Source: Epiperipatus broadwayi (lineage: Eukaryota > Onychophora > Udeonychophora > Euonychophora > Peripatidae). From it: a DNA stretch of 64,000 bases. The position numbers and the translations under genes were made by a program. Of this stretch, positions 34,701 to 45,549 are shown in pieces (the stretch's first letter is position 1; each line of letters opens with the position of its first letter). A model generated the notes under the pieces. The model was not told the origin of the DNA. It made no database searches and worked only from the letters and a program-made list of their open reading frames with translations. Location of the stretch: assembly GCA_028023455.1 (NCBI GenBank), contig JAQFVV010006231.1:7704036-7768035 (forward strand), in the 5' to 3' direction.

Positions 34701-35302
34701 TTCTACAGCTTTTCTTGCTAGTTCACAATTATACTTTTTATATCATCAGCTCTTTTTTGCATTATTTTATAAAATCCGAGATATTCAATCCTTCTTAATG
34801 AATAATTTTTATATATTTTCATATTCCTACTTCATAAATTCTCTAGTCTCAGTAGAAATTTGCTCCTTTTTTTTTTTTAACCAGCTATCTTTGTTGCAGT
34901 TTTTAAAGTTTATCCGTTATTTCCTACTGATTTCATTCAAATTTGAATCATGTTCAAAATCTGTTAATATATTTGAAAACAATTTGCAAGTTCTAATTTA
35001 AATTCATTAGAATTTTTCTGAAGATTAGGGATATGATCAAGTGGGTATATTGTTTTTCTTAATAATTTTTGTCACTTTATTAGTTTTAGCATGTATCTTA
35101 CATCTCACTAATCAATGATCACTTCCTGGGTTGGATTTATTAAGAACATTACAATCTTGAAATATTTATTTTATGTTGGTCTAAATATAATTTAATGCTG
35201 CTTTATCTTCATTTGAATGCTTCCATGTCCATTTTCTTTTAACATTTTTCTAAAAAAAAAAAAAAAAAATCTTAATATAAAGTTTTTTTTTTTTCTGAAA
35301 AC

Positions 35303-35319
35303 TCCACAAATCTATATGT
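35303..35319. repeat. Left target duplication of the PLE insertion
   Basis: TCCACAAATCTATATGT here matches TCCAAAAATCTATGT at 37024-37038 with a two-base indel and one substitution. In the RTE endonuclease frame both copies encode the same place (…RFVEFS / RFLE…), which supports duplication on insertion. Confidence 0.65.
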
Positions 35320-36113
35320 GATAATATATTGGGCTATTTCCATCATCTATTAGTAAATGTTGAATTTATAGAAAATTTTAAACTTTATTTAAACTTTTCA
35401 AATACAAACAACTTATTAGTGATAACACACAAATATGCAACATAGGTTAGTAATTACAAAACATTTCGAGTAATATTATTCTCCACTCTTCATCGGGTGT
35501 TGCTGGCTGACTAGTGACAGTATTAGCACAGGAGTCAAACTCACACTTTTAGATTTTCAAATATTGAATTTAAGGCAAACATTCTAACTAACTGAGCTTA
35601 TTCTGTCAAAGGTAACAGATAGTAGAAATTTCATGATGAATTTATATATGAGGGTTGATTCAAATCCTCCTGAGTCTTTAGATTTTTTTTAATATTCATT
35701 TCTAAGAGCGAGGTTAATTAGCTTTCATACATTGTGTATTACCACGTTAGGTTAACTTATGAGATTATTTGCCATTGTCATATAAACAGCTTTGTTAAAT
35801 TTTCTTCTTTGCACCTTTTCTTCTCTATCCAATATTTTTGTATTTTTCCAATTCAATACATAATCATTAGTACATCCATGCTCTGCTATTGTAGAAACAT
35901 CTGTTTTTTGTCTTTTAACCATTAGCTTGTATTTTTTCAATTGCTGCTCAATATGGTGACTGCTCAATAGGGTGACAAGTCTCATCAATATACTTCCTTC
36001 CACATTCACATATTTTATAAATGCAGTTTTTGTTCTTTAGCCTTTCCAGTTTAGGTTTGGTAGAAGTTGGAATTTCTCAAAGTGTGGTATGGCTTGGAAA
36101 ACTGTTCTAATGT
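35320..36113 (-). pseudogene. Penelope-like element copy A: GIY-YIG end and 3' region
   Basis: Minus strand: ICECGRKYIDET near 36020-35985, then KYKLMVKRQKTDVSTIAEHG and DREEKVQRRKFNKAVYMTM (to ~35780), the C-terminal GIY-YIG endonuclease of Penelope-like elements (C.CG..YIGET......AEH...H.I.W....L.RE.....R...EA). The Tyr/Ile/Gly/Glu core reads YIDET instead of YIGET. The 3' untranslated part carries a tRNA-like stretch and a hammerhead-like motif, and ends at the left target duplication. It is the shorter arm of an inverted pair. Confidence 0.75.
35435..35508 (-). ncRNA. Hammerhead-ribozyme-like motif, PLE copy A
   Basis: On the minus strand: GCAAC, then CCGATGA, then GAGT-13 nt-ACTC, then GAAA, then ATG..., and GTTGC about 25 bases on. 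This follows the hammerhead order stem I, CUGAUGA core (here one U to C change), stem II, GAAA core, stem III, stem I return. GCAAC/GTTGC could be stem I and GAGT/ACTC stem II. Hammerheads are known in Penelope-like elements. Stem III and the cleavage triplet are not clear, so activity is doubtful. Confidence 0.45.
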
Positions 36114-36718
36114 TATATTGACTAAAAGAAAAAAAACAATTATTGGTACTGTAGTGTATCCATACAGACCAGGAATGGTGGACCATTTAAATAAAATCTA
36201 CAATAAATAAAACATTAGAACAGCTTTTCAAAGTTTTACCACATTTCTAGGAATTCTAACTTCTACCAAACCTAAACTGGAAAGGCTGAAGAACAGAAGA
36301 ATAAAAACCACATCTATGAATACCATGTGAATGTGGAAGAAAATATATAGGTGAGATTGTTGCCCTGTTGAACAGTGATTGAAAGAACACAAGCTAATGG
36401 TTAAAAAAGAAAAAAGACAGATGAGTCTATAGTAACAGACCATGTATGTACTAATGATCATGTATTGAATTAGGAAAATGAAAAAATATTGGTTAGAGAG
36501 GAAAAGCTGCAAAGAAGAAAATTCAAGGAAACTGCTTACATGACAATGGCAAATAATCCCATAAGTCAACTCTGTGTGGCAATATACAATGTATGGAAGC
36601 CTCTAATTAACCTTGCTCTTGGAAATAAGTATTAAAAAAGTTGAAGAATTCAGGCAGGAGGATTTGAACCAACTCTCATATATAAATAGATGAAATTTTT
36701 ACTATCTTTTGCCTTTGA

Positions 36719-36812
36719 CAGAATATCTCAGTTGGTTAGAGTGTTTGCCTTAAATTTGATATTTGAGAATCTAAAGGTATGAGTTCAACTCCTATTCTAA
36801 TACTGACACTGG
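36719..36812 (+). repeat. tRNA-like module in PLE copy B (also inverted in copy A, ~35530-35620)
   Basis: AGAATATCTCAGTTGGTTAGAG resembles acceptor plus D-arm/A box; GAGTTCAACTCCTATTCT resembles T-arm/B box, and AGAATA can pair with TATTCT. The interior is ~90 nt, long-variable-arm size, and no tRNA identity is convincing. Present in both PLE arms, so it belongs to the element. Confidence 0.4.
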
Positions 36813-36814
36813 TT

Positions 36815-36893
36815 AGGCCAGCAACACATGAAGAAGGATGGAGAATAATTCTATTCAAAACAGTGTGTAAATTATTTAACCTGTGTTGTCTAT
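36815..36893 (+). ncRNA. Hammerhead-ribozyme-like motif, PLE copy B (degraded)
   Basis: CAACACATGAAGAAGGATGG ... TTCTATTCAAAACAGTG is the counterpart of the better preserved motif in copy A. Core residues are damaged (ATGAAGA for CTGATGA, CAAA for GAAA), so this copy should be inactive. Confidence 0.35.
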
Positions 36894-37600
36894 CTTATTC
36901 ATGTGTTATTACTAAAATAGTTGTTTCTATTTTAAAAGTTTAAATAAAGTTTAAAATTTTCTGTGCATTCAACATTTACTAATTGATGATGGAAATAGTC
37001 CAACATATTATAATATCTAATATTCCAAAAATCTATGTCCTCTCATTTCTATCATCATAACCAAATTTACCTCTAGCTCTTTTATCTTTCAATTGTTTAC
37101 CAATTCTAGCATTAATGTCTCCCATATTTTAAAATGTTATTTGGTTTTATCAAGTCTTTTTTACATCCATGTAAAAATCCTCTGCTACTTCATCATTATG
37201 AGAACTTGTTGGAGTATAAATGTGAATTAACTGCATTTGGTATCTGCTATTAAATTAAATAACTAATCTTGTCACTCTACCTGATATACCATCAATCTCC
37301 ACAAGGTTGTTGTTCCACATTTTATTTATAATGAATCCTACTCCACTTGTACTTCCAATACTTGTGCATTTGTAGTGCAGTGCATGTCCATTTTTGAAAT
37401 AAATTGTCTCTTCACCTCTTCTTCTAACTTCACAGTCCAATTATATCCATTTTAATATGAGACAGTTCTTCCAATTCTTGTGATTTTCCTTCACTCAAAA
37501 GTGATCTGCAGTTGCAAGTACCTAAATAAAAGTCATTAAGTGTCAGCTCCACTTCTCGTCACTATCTGCCATTTTGGCTGGTGACTTTACAGCATTCTGG

Positions 37601-39869
37601 AAATAAGGGCCATGTTTTATTTTTATCTATCATGATTGTAAATATCAGAATTTTTTTTTTTTCATTCACACACACATTAATTCTGCTTTAGACCATGGTG
37701 CTTCTTGATCTTAGATGAAAAAGCCAATCAATTCACAATGCTACCTAATGCATGTTTGTCAGCAGCCCATCCATGTTTGTATACTATATGAATTATCACA
37801 TTGTGATAAATTTGCCCTGCTCTGTTTCTTTAAGGCCTTCAATCAAAGGCTCTCCTTTCAGTTAACAGGAAACTTTTTTCTGTAGCCCTATGTTATTGTA
37901 CTGCCATTTATATAAGCAGGAATAATCAATAAATATTAAATGGTAGATTTTTGCTTTTAATGTAAAATTTAAATGTAATCCAGAGAAATCATGTGATACT
38001 ATGTTTTGATATCAGTCAAAGGATCCAAGTGATTTTAAATATCTTCCATTGTTGAGAATTAAATATTAAGAATGAGTAGTGAATTATTAAATAATATAAA
38101 ATTTTTATAATGTTCTAATGTCCAAATGGTAAATATTATGCATTTAAAATTTTTGTCAGTTATAAAATAATCTGAACCTTTGTTGCCATATTACAGTTAG
38201 TAGAATGTAATAGATTAAAATAGTTTTGTGAACAAAAGAACTATACTATCTGATTATTTCTAATAAATCTAAATTATTATTTACAAGAGTAAACTGAATT
38301 TAGTAGAAAAATAATATAAGCACAGAAAAAATAATAAACAAAGATTATGAGTGACAGTTTAGACAGATGATCAAATTTTATTTTTATTTATGAGACATAG
38401 GTAAGATATAAGGATGTAATTGTGAATTCTTTTTTTTCCCTCTAAATATAATTAAATTTTTAGACTGTTTATTACTATGTTAGTATCTAATAGACAGGAT
38501 ATATAGACACAGGTGTATATATAAGCCTGTGTATTTCATCTATGTTAGTATCTAAGAAAGATATTTAATTTTAGACACTATAACTTCATAGGTGATATTG
38601 AAAGTATACACAAATTATTGACTAATAAATATTTATATAAAGATATCTTTTTGCTTATCCTTTGGAGTATGTGAGATTATATAAAAAATCAGATATAGTT
38701 ATTAATATGTTGTAATGTTAATGATGATTATCAGAAAGCACACAGTATACAATTATATGTAATTAAATAATTGACAAATTCCATTTAAATGATTTATTTG
38801 ATATGAAAATGTGTATATAAAATTCTCTATTTACCCATTTAAATATACCTACTAAAAACTTTAATCATGAGTGGAAACCAGGTAGTTTAGTGTTACAATA
38901 CTCCCATCCCCAAACTAGTTTCTGGCTTTTGCCTTCATTTTTGAGAACTAGGATTTAAAGCTACAAAACTAATGCCCTTATACATTTAGCAGCCATCTTT
39001 TATTTCTTTTTATTATTTCAAGCTAATAGCCTGAAATTCAGAAAAATCATAATGGCATCAGATCAATTTTTATTTATTTTAGAAACCTCTATTGTATGCC
39101 AATTGCAGACCACTTTCTATTCTTTGACTAGAAAGCATGAAAATAGGGATATTATAACACCATATCAGCCAATGTTGGATTTTGGAATCATATAAGTATG
39201 CAAATGAAAAAGTAATGTGATATCATTGTATAAAATTATATATTATTTTCATATTTAGAATATTTTAGCTGTTATTTAATTTTTACAAACTTTGTTTTTA
39301 TTACATTTTTAAATTTTTTTATTAATAGTCTTAGTGAATATTTATTTTGAAATTTGTGGGAGTTCAAAATTTAGTAAAATAGTATTATTTTTTGTTAACA
39401 GTATTTTTTATTTTGAAATGGATAGCTAGTTATACTGTATATATCACTTTTGTTTTGTTAAAAAATTTTCTAGATTTATTTAAACTTCCATAATCTTTAT
39501 CAGATGTTATTTAAAACAGATCTTTAAAAAAAAAACGTAAAAGATTTATTGTTGTTGCAAATGCCAAAATTATTTAAAAGTTAATTATTACAATTTTTGG
39601 CTTTATGCAAAAATTAAAAATATTAGCAATTTAATGCAGTTATTCATGAAAATATAGACCTACATTTAAAAAAAAAGTATTTGTTCTTAATGGAATTTAA
39701 TATATTTATCCCTGCAATGAAATTATGGGATGAGAGAGCTTACACCAACAAAATAAATAATCATGAGATGGAAAGAAATTACTAAGATTTATTTTTTATT
39801 ATATTTCAAATAAATTCTAAAATAAAATGATACAATCAGTTAACAACAGCAAAAATAAAAAATAAAAAG
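37601..39869. other. AT-rich DNA with one dispersed-repeat member
   Basis: The block at 38880-39180 contains two inverted members of the short dispersed family (CTAGTTTCTGGCTTTTGCC near 38920; GACCACTTTCTATTCTTTGAC near 39107). A small perfect palindrome TTATCACATTGTGATAA lies near 37794. No gene seen. Confidence 0.45.
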
Positions 39870-40450
39870 CAGCAATTGACCAACAAAATTTCTACTGAGA
39901 CTAGAGAATTTATGAAGAAAAGAAGGAATATGAAGATATACAAAAATGATGCATTAAAAAGAATTGAATATCTCGAATTTTGTAAAATGGTGCCAAAAAG
40001 AGTTGAAAATGATATAAGAAAGTATAACTGTGAACTAGAAGGAAGCTGTAGAAGAGAATAAAAGTCTCAAGAATGTAAAGCAAGATTTTGGTATTGGTAG
40101 GAAATTTATATTTGCAATAAGAAAAAGAAAGATGGAATTATTACTAAAAAGAGAGATGACAACATGAAATGGGTAGAATATTTTTATCAAGAATTATATA
40201 GTAATAAAAAACAAGTATCTCCTATATCTATTACATCTTCTGAATTGCCCAGAATTTTAAATGAAGAAGTGAGACATGCAATTAAATTTATGAAGAAAGG
40301 AAAGGCTCCAGGTAATGATGGAATTATAATTGATATATTATAAGAAGCAGGTGAAGAAATAGAAAAAAAATTTAGCAAAGTTATATATCAAAGGTCTAAA
40401 TGATAAAGATGTACCAACTAGGTGATTGGAAGAATGCAGTATTAATATTA

Positions 40451-40640
40451 ATATTTAAAAAAGGGTGATAAAGAAGATATTAGAAATTACAGACCTATCA
40501 GTTTTATACAAAATTTTTACCAAGATGATTACAAGTCATCTACATAATATTTAAAAAAGGGTGATAAAGAAGATATTAGAAATTACAGACCTATCAGTTT
40601 TATACAAAATTTTTGCCAAGATGATTACAACTCATCTGCA
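40451..40640 (+). repeat. 96-bp in-frame tandem duplication inside the RTE RT
   Basis: GGGTGATAAAGAAGATATTA begins at 40463 and again at 40559, and flanking sequence matches across ~95 bases with few changes (…CCAAGATGATTACAAGTCATC versus CTCATC). The unit equals 32 codons and encodes the DKEDIRNYRPIS motif. Confidence 0.9.
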
Positions 40641-40691
40641 GAGAACATTGGATTTCCACCAACCAAAAGAACAAGCTGGATTTAAAAGTGG

Positions 40692-41744
40692 TTGCCATTA
40701 TGCTTTGGATTTGTAGATTATGAAAAGGCATTTGATTCTATAACCATTTCTTCAGTGATTAAAGCATTGGATCATCAAGATATAGACCCAGAATATTGTC
40801 ATATTTTAAAGAATATTTATAAAAATGCAGCAGCAACAATTAGATTACATAATGATACTGGGAAAGTCAACATTGAGAAGGGTATAAGACAGGGTGACTC
40901 CATATCTCCAAAACTTTTTACAGCAGTGCTGCAAGAAGTATTTTGTGAATCAAAAGGGAAAGCTAAAGGAGTGAAAGTAAATGGAGATTATTTAAGTCAC
41001 TTAGATTTTGCAGATGATATAGTTATTTTTGCAAATAATGCTTTAGAGCTGCAGGAAATGTTGCAGGAGTTATCAGATGAAAGTAGAAAAGTAGGATTAA
41101 AGATAAATGTTAAAAAGACTAAAGTAATGTTTAATGGATTTTCTCAAAATATGAAAATAAAGATTGATTATGATGAGTTAGAAGAAATTTACAAATGTGT
41201 TGTTCAGATTATTAATACAGATGGAAATATAATTGATGAAATTAATCATAGAATTAAACTTGGTTGGAGTGCTTTTGGTAGAAATAGCTTGATATTAAAA
41301 GGAAATATGCCTATGTATTTGAAAAGGAAGGTTTTTAATAAATGTGTTATACCAGTTCTCACTTATGGATCTGAGACTTGGACACTTAATAGAAGAACAA
41401 TACAGGGATTTCGGACTACTCAAAGAAGTATGGAGAGATGCATGTTGGGAGTAACAAGAAATCAAAATCATAATATACGGATAAGAGAACAAACAAGTGT
41501 TACTGACCTCATTGAAAAAATTAAGAAACTGAAGTGGAGTTGGGCTGGACACATTGCTAGAAGAGATGATAATAGATGGATAATTGAAATTTTAAACTGG
41601 ATTCCAAGAGATTGTAAAAGACCCAGAAAGAGACCACATGTAATATGGATGGATAAAATAAGAAAGTGTGCAGAGGTGATGTGGAGAAGAGAAGCTAAAG
41701 ATCGGAGAAGATGGATTGTTCTTGGAGAGACCTTCATCCTGTAA
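40692..41744 (+). pseudogene. RTE reverse transcriptase, intact 350-codon C-terminal frame
   Basis: Motif A FGFVDYEKAFDS (~40710), motif B KGIRQGDSISPKLF (~40880), motif C LDFADDIVIFANN (~41000), then KINVKKTKVMFNGFS, the HRIKLGWSAFGRNSLILKGN thumb region and SWAGHIARRDDNRW (~41540), finishing WIPRDCKRPRKRPHVIWMDK and a stop at 41742-41744. The N-terminal RT motifs upstream (40100-40690) are in other frames with stops (GKAPGNDG at ~40305; DIRNYRPIS twice). No initiating context is expected at 40692, since the true protein would start far upstream. Confidence 0.88.
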
Positions 41745-41790
41745 TGGATTGATAATGGTTGATGATGATGATGATGAATACTTGACATGA

Positions 41791-42575
41791 GCATTGAAGT
41801 CGAGGAAGGGGAGGCGGGGCAAATCAAACTTTTTTAAATAAAATTTTTGTAATAGAATCTTTTGTCAAAAAATAAAAAATTCTTTTTAAATGAATTATGT
41901 GCATCATCGATTTGTCTCCACGCGTATTTTATTCACAAACCCTATAAGAATAATTTGAAATGTCTGTGCAACAATAGATACATTTTATATTAAACCTCCA
42001 TCACAGCCACTTTCACAGATACCGAACTGGGGCAGAATTTTTAAATGATTATTTTAAATCAATCTTAATGATAATATTAATCTTATTAAATTTATACACA
42101 CAGAGGAAAAAACTCTTTTTACAATTCTACATAATATTTGTTTCTGCCATATTAGTTAAATTCTTATCGTTTAGAGGAAACAAAAAAATAACACCATAAA
42201 TAAATACAATTCAAGTCACAATTTTACAAAGAAGATATTTTGTTTAGTCTTTCATGTTAAATACAAAATGACTAAGACTTCTTTTATTTATAAAATGTGG
42301 CTGATTCCTAGCTCTCGAGATTTATACTGTATCTAAAATAATGCACATTTATCTTCAACTTTGATTAGAAATGAGATTTTCTATCTTCCTACACACAGCA
42401 ACAAAAGATTAATCTAATAATTAAATATTTGCTTTGGATTATTATTACACACAAAAAAAACAAAAAACAATGCCAACTAAATGTATCTTTTATTAATTTA
42501 AAATCTGCCATTTTATGTTAGAGATATTTATTTTATTCTTGGAACAATGATGATATTATATATATTTTTTGATTA
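41791..42575. other. AT-rich DNA between RTE copies
   Basis: Short tract (GTCGAGGAAGGGGAGGCGG near 41800) of higher GC just after the RTE tail, then ordinary AT-rich sequence. No gene or repeat recognised. Confidence 0.45.
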
Positions 42576-42995
42576 TCGTCATTTTCAGTCATTAACGATA
42601 CATTGCAGGACGAAGGTTTCTCAAGTTCAATCCATTTCCTCTGATTTCTAGTCTTACTTCTTCACATCGCCCCAGCACACTTCCTTATTTAATCCATCCA
42701 TCTCATATGTGGTCTCTTTTTAGATCTTTTACAATCTCTTGGAATCCAGTTTAAGATTTCAACTGTCCATCTTTTATTATCTTTTCTAGCAATATATCCA
42801 ATCCAACTAGACTTCAGTCTTTTAATTTTTTCAATGATATCAGTAATACCTGTTTGTTTTCTCAGCAATGTATTTTGTTTTTGGATCTCTTCTTGTTACT
42901 CCTAACATACATCTCTATATTTCATTGAGTGCTCTGAAGTCTCTGTATGTCTCTTCGGATATAGATATAAATGTCTGTTTGATATATATATTAAA
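42576..42995 (-). mobile_element. RTE 3'-end fragment
   Basis: Minus-strand sequence matches the last ~400 bases of the RTE at 41350-41760 and 33150-33480: the complement of TTCAAGTTCAATCCATTTCC, the tract coding ..RPHMRW.. near 42700, and GGAATCCAGTTTAAGATTTC. No frame remains open. Confidence 0.75.
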
Positions 42996-43259
42996 ATATA
43001 CAAGAAATGTATTAAATAAAGAAATCTGTACATATTTATTTTAATATATATATATCACTTTATAAATATGTATGTGTAAAGTTGAAAGTTTTATTTTAAA
43101 ATACAAATTGAACCTTTTGTTTTTTGTTTAATAAAATCAGTACTATATCAATTTACAAATTTATTTATATAGCCATAATAATAAATCCAATACTTCTGTT
43201 ATTATAAAATATAAATCACAATTCAACTAGTTTTGAGTTCTTATCAAGGCTGTATAAAA

Positions 43260-43625
43260 ATCTTTATATTCTACTAAGCAATAAACTCAAACATTTCATT
43301 ATATTGACAAAGAACAACTAATCGGAAAACTGGTTTCATTAATAGCACCAGAAGGATTTTTATAGCATATGACTCCTTGATATTATGTTTTTTATCATGT
43401 GTTTCATACATTAATACACTAAACTCTCGTGGACAAAATACATGCCCCGTAATACTTTGACGAATATAGGTAGCTGAATAAACTTTATTGCCCTCCATTA
43501 CCTTCTTATACATATATTTATATTGTTGAATGGGATATTTAATATTTGTCTTAGTTTCACCAATATATATGGCATTAAAACCTGGTTGTGGGCATTCAGT
43601 AGAATACACAATACTGCTTTTATCT
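43260..43625 (-). pseudogene. GIY-YIG (PLE-like) family 2, copy 1
   Basis: A 111-codon frame (43609-43274) begins STECPQPGFNAIYIGETKTN, the start of a GIY-YIG endonuclease domain (C......YIGET), and continues SATYIRQSITGHVFCPREFS and ETHDKKHNIKESYAIKIL. Its 3' part, past 43274, carries the CTTGATAAGAACTC motif discussed under findings. It is separate from the PLE family at 35-37 kb. RT is not visible, so only the 3' end of an element is represented. Confidence 0.6.
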
Positions 43626-43639
43626 TCTTTGCTAGTTAT

Positions 43640-43838
43640 AATCTTTGAATATACATATAAGAAGGCAATGGAGGATGATATAGTTTATCTTCGAATTTAT
43701 CACTTAGTAGAGTGTAACGATTTTTATCCAGCCTTGATAAGGACTCAAACGAGTTGAAATCGCTTGGCAATAGTGTTTTATATTATTTTAATGATTCTCT
43801 GTTTTATACAATAGTCGTATTGTTAGATTTGCGATTTA
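43640..43838 (+). pseudogene. GIY-YIG family 2, copy 2 (internally deleted, inverted to copy 1)
   Basis: ATACATATAAGAAGGCAATGG then AGGATGATATAGTTTATCTT matches the start of copy 1 (its complement), then jumps to the 3' portion CGATTTTTATCCAGCCTTGA. The jump shows an internal deletion of ~240 bases. Head-to-head with copy 1, the junction lying near 43625-43640. Confidence 0.65.
43722..43770 (+). ncRNA. Hammerhead-like motif of GIY-YIG family 2
   Basis: CCAGCCTTGATAAGGACTC then AAACGAGTTGAAATCGC. Read as a hammerhead: TTGATAA in place of CTGATGA, stem II GACTC-4 nt-GAGTT, then the GAAA core. Copies at ~43260 (minus) and 44098 (plus) keep the first half. Two core positions deviate from the consensus, so this may be a decayed ribozyme. 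Confidence 0.35.
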
Positions 43839-44180
43839 TAATATACATATAAGAATGCAATAGAAGGTGATATAGTTTATTCAGCTTTCTATATTCATCA
43901 AAGTATTACTGGGCATATTTGTTGTCCATGAGAGTTTAGTGCGTTAATATATGAAACACATGATAAAAAATTTAAGATCAAGGAATCATATGCTATAAAA
44001 AAAAAATTTAACACTATTAATGCAACTTTAACTAGTTTTCCGATTAGTTGTTTCTGACCGATATAACGAAATCTTCGAGTATAATGATTTTTATCCAGCC
44101 TTGATAAGGACTCAATAGTGTTTTATATTATTTTAATGTTTCGCTGTTTTATACAATAATTGTACTGTTAGATTGCGATT
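43839..44180 (+). pseudogene. GIY-YIG family 2, copy 3 (tandem to copy 2)
   Basis: Matches copy 1 nearly throughout in inverse: TTATTCAGCTTTCTATATTC, ATCAAAGTATTACTGGGCAT, GAAACACATGATAAAAAATT and AAGGAATCATATGCTATAAA. It ends with the same TTTTTATCCAGCCTTGATAA / GGACTCAATAGTGTTTTATA 3' region as copy 2. Frames are broken. Confidence 0.7.
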
Positions 44181-45549
44181 TATAGTCATAATAAAAATTC
44201 AGATTATATTTTTATTATATTGTGCTTACAAGATAAAGACATTAAGATTAAAATTGTTCCATCATTTATTACTATTTTTTTGTATGTATTACAAAGCACT
44301 TTTTTTTTTTCGTTTACTTTTTTTTTTTTAAAGTTTGAAAAAAAATTTTTTTCAAGCCTTTTGGAGTCTGGAGAGATGCTTTATTTGATATTGTTTCAAT
44401 GGTTATGATTGATTATTCCTTTGGTTTATAATTCCAAATATGTTCTCATTATATTAATATAAAGATATTATTAATAAGTGAGCAAAAAGCAATCAATTTT
44501 TTTATTTAATCCATCTAGTTCTCTGTGGAATTTTGTGGGACAAGGTAGGAAATATTCCCCTCTTTTCTTCTGCTACTTTTAGCTAGGAATTGTATTTGAG
44601 AATGCCAATTAATAATTAAAATTTTCTTATTGTTAATAAGTCATAAAAACAAAAATTTATCACCTTTAATAGCTAATGCAAAGTGTTGTTGTTATATTTT
44701 CATTTACCATTGTCAAACTTCCTCCACTCACAACTTCGACGCCATCCATTTCAGATAAATACCATAATGATTATTACTAATCATTTTCGAAACTAGAGAT
44801 TATCTCTAGCACAGATATAAACTTTAAACCTCAGTTAAAAATTAATAGGTGTTTATTATATCTATTGCAAAAGCTATATATATATACATTATCGGTATTC
44901 CTCATCCAACTTTATACGTTAATATATATTCTATAAATAAAATTAATACAATTCTCCGATGTATTTACCACTTCTTTGACTATTATTTTTTTATTTTACT
45001 TTTTAATTATTACTAGTAAACTAATTATTTGATTAATAAAATGCCTCTGTATTTACCGTTACTCCATACTTACATATATATTTTTTAACCCTCTCATGAT
45101 TATCTCTTTTAATATTCAAAATAAAGATTATAGTTTAATATATTAAGAAAATGTTGTTTCTACATATTTATGACAGAATTTATGAATTGATTATTTTGAA
45201 GAAAAAATAATTATTTGTTCCCTTTCTTTTACTTGCTGTCTCACTATATAAGATTGAGAGAAAAATTACGTATTGATAACTTTGTGAAATAAATTCTTAA
45301 TTTCCAACTGGTATTAATTTACTATAGCTTGTAGTGAATTTTAAAAACAATGGAGTGTATGTGTTTATATGTATCTTTTCTTACAATCATTTTAAGGATA
45401 ATTTTATAGGTAAAACTTTTAGTCATTAATAAACTAATAAATATATTTTTACAAAAGATAAATAATTTCATGTTAAATGTATATATAATATACACACAAG
45501 TATAAAATTAAATATTTGTTACCATTGCTACATCATTATTGCTCTTAAC
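44181..45549. other. AT-rich DNA, no supported feature
   Basis: Contains poly-T runs near 44300-44345 and (TA)n tracts. No reading frame with coding character and no recognisable element. Confidence 0.5.

Larger units (their letters stand above)
36120..37023 (+). pseudogene. Penelope-like element copy B, inverted relative to copy A
   Basis: Plus strand: VVYPYRPGMVDHLNKIYNK near 36155-36205, then the GIY-YIG region corresponding to copy A (for example CMCGRKYIGEIV near 36320-36355 with frame breaks, GKAAKKKIQGNCLHDNG frame near 36500), then the same 3' region with tRNA-like and hammerhead-like parts. Copies A and B are head to head with their 3' ends outward and meet at 36113-36120; copy B extends ~90 bases further 5'. 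Similarity is roughly 80-85% by eye, and the copies carry independent frameshifts. Confidence 0.75.
33140..37600 (-). mobile_element. Near full-length RTE-clade LINE, split by a PLE pair
   Basis: The endonuclease start lies near 37560-37540 (LGTCNCRSLLSEGKSQELEE then IIGLCEVRRRGEE), continuing through GVGFIINKMWNNN (~37345) and GKFGYDDRNE (~37060). After the insertion (35320-37023) the endonuclease end resumes with KRKWTWKHSNEDKAALNYI (~35230-35170) and GSDH*LVRCK, then RT to 33143, where the 3' tail is GATGATGAT-rich. Without the insertion the copy is ~2.75 kb, about the size of an RTE ORF. It has many frameshifts and stops. Confidence 0.85.
39870..41790 (+). mobile_element. 5'-truncated RTE-clade LINE
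   Basis: Begins within the endonuclease-RT linker (STETREFMKKRRN near 39890), runs through RT and the RTE-specific C-terminal region and ends with a (TGATGA)n tail at 41757-41776, the usual RTE 3' end. The endonuclease is missing. The 3' half is open for 350 codons, so this is the best preserved RTE copy here. A 96-bp tandem duplication lies at 40451-40640. Confidence 0.88.

Noticed and set aside
41757-41776. (TGATGA)n as an independent microsatellite
   Set aside because: It is the standard 3' tail of RTE elements.
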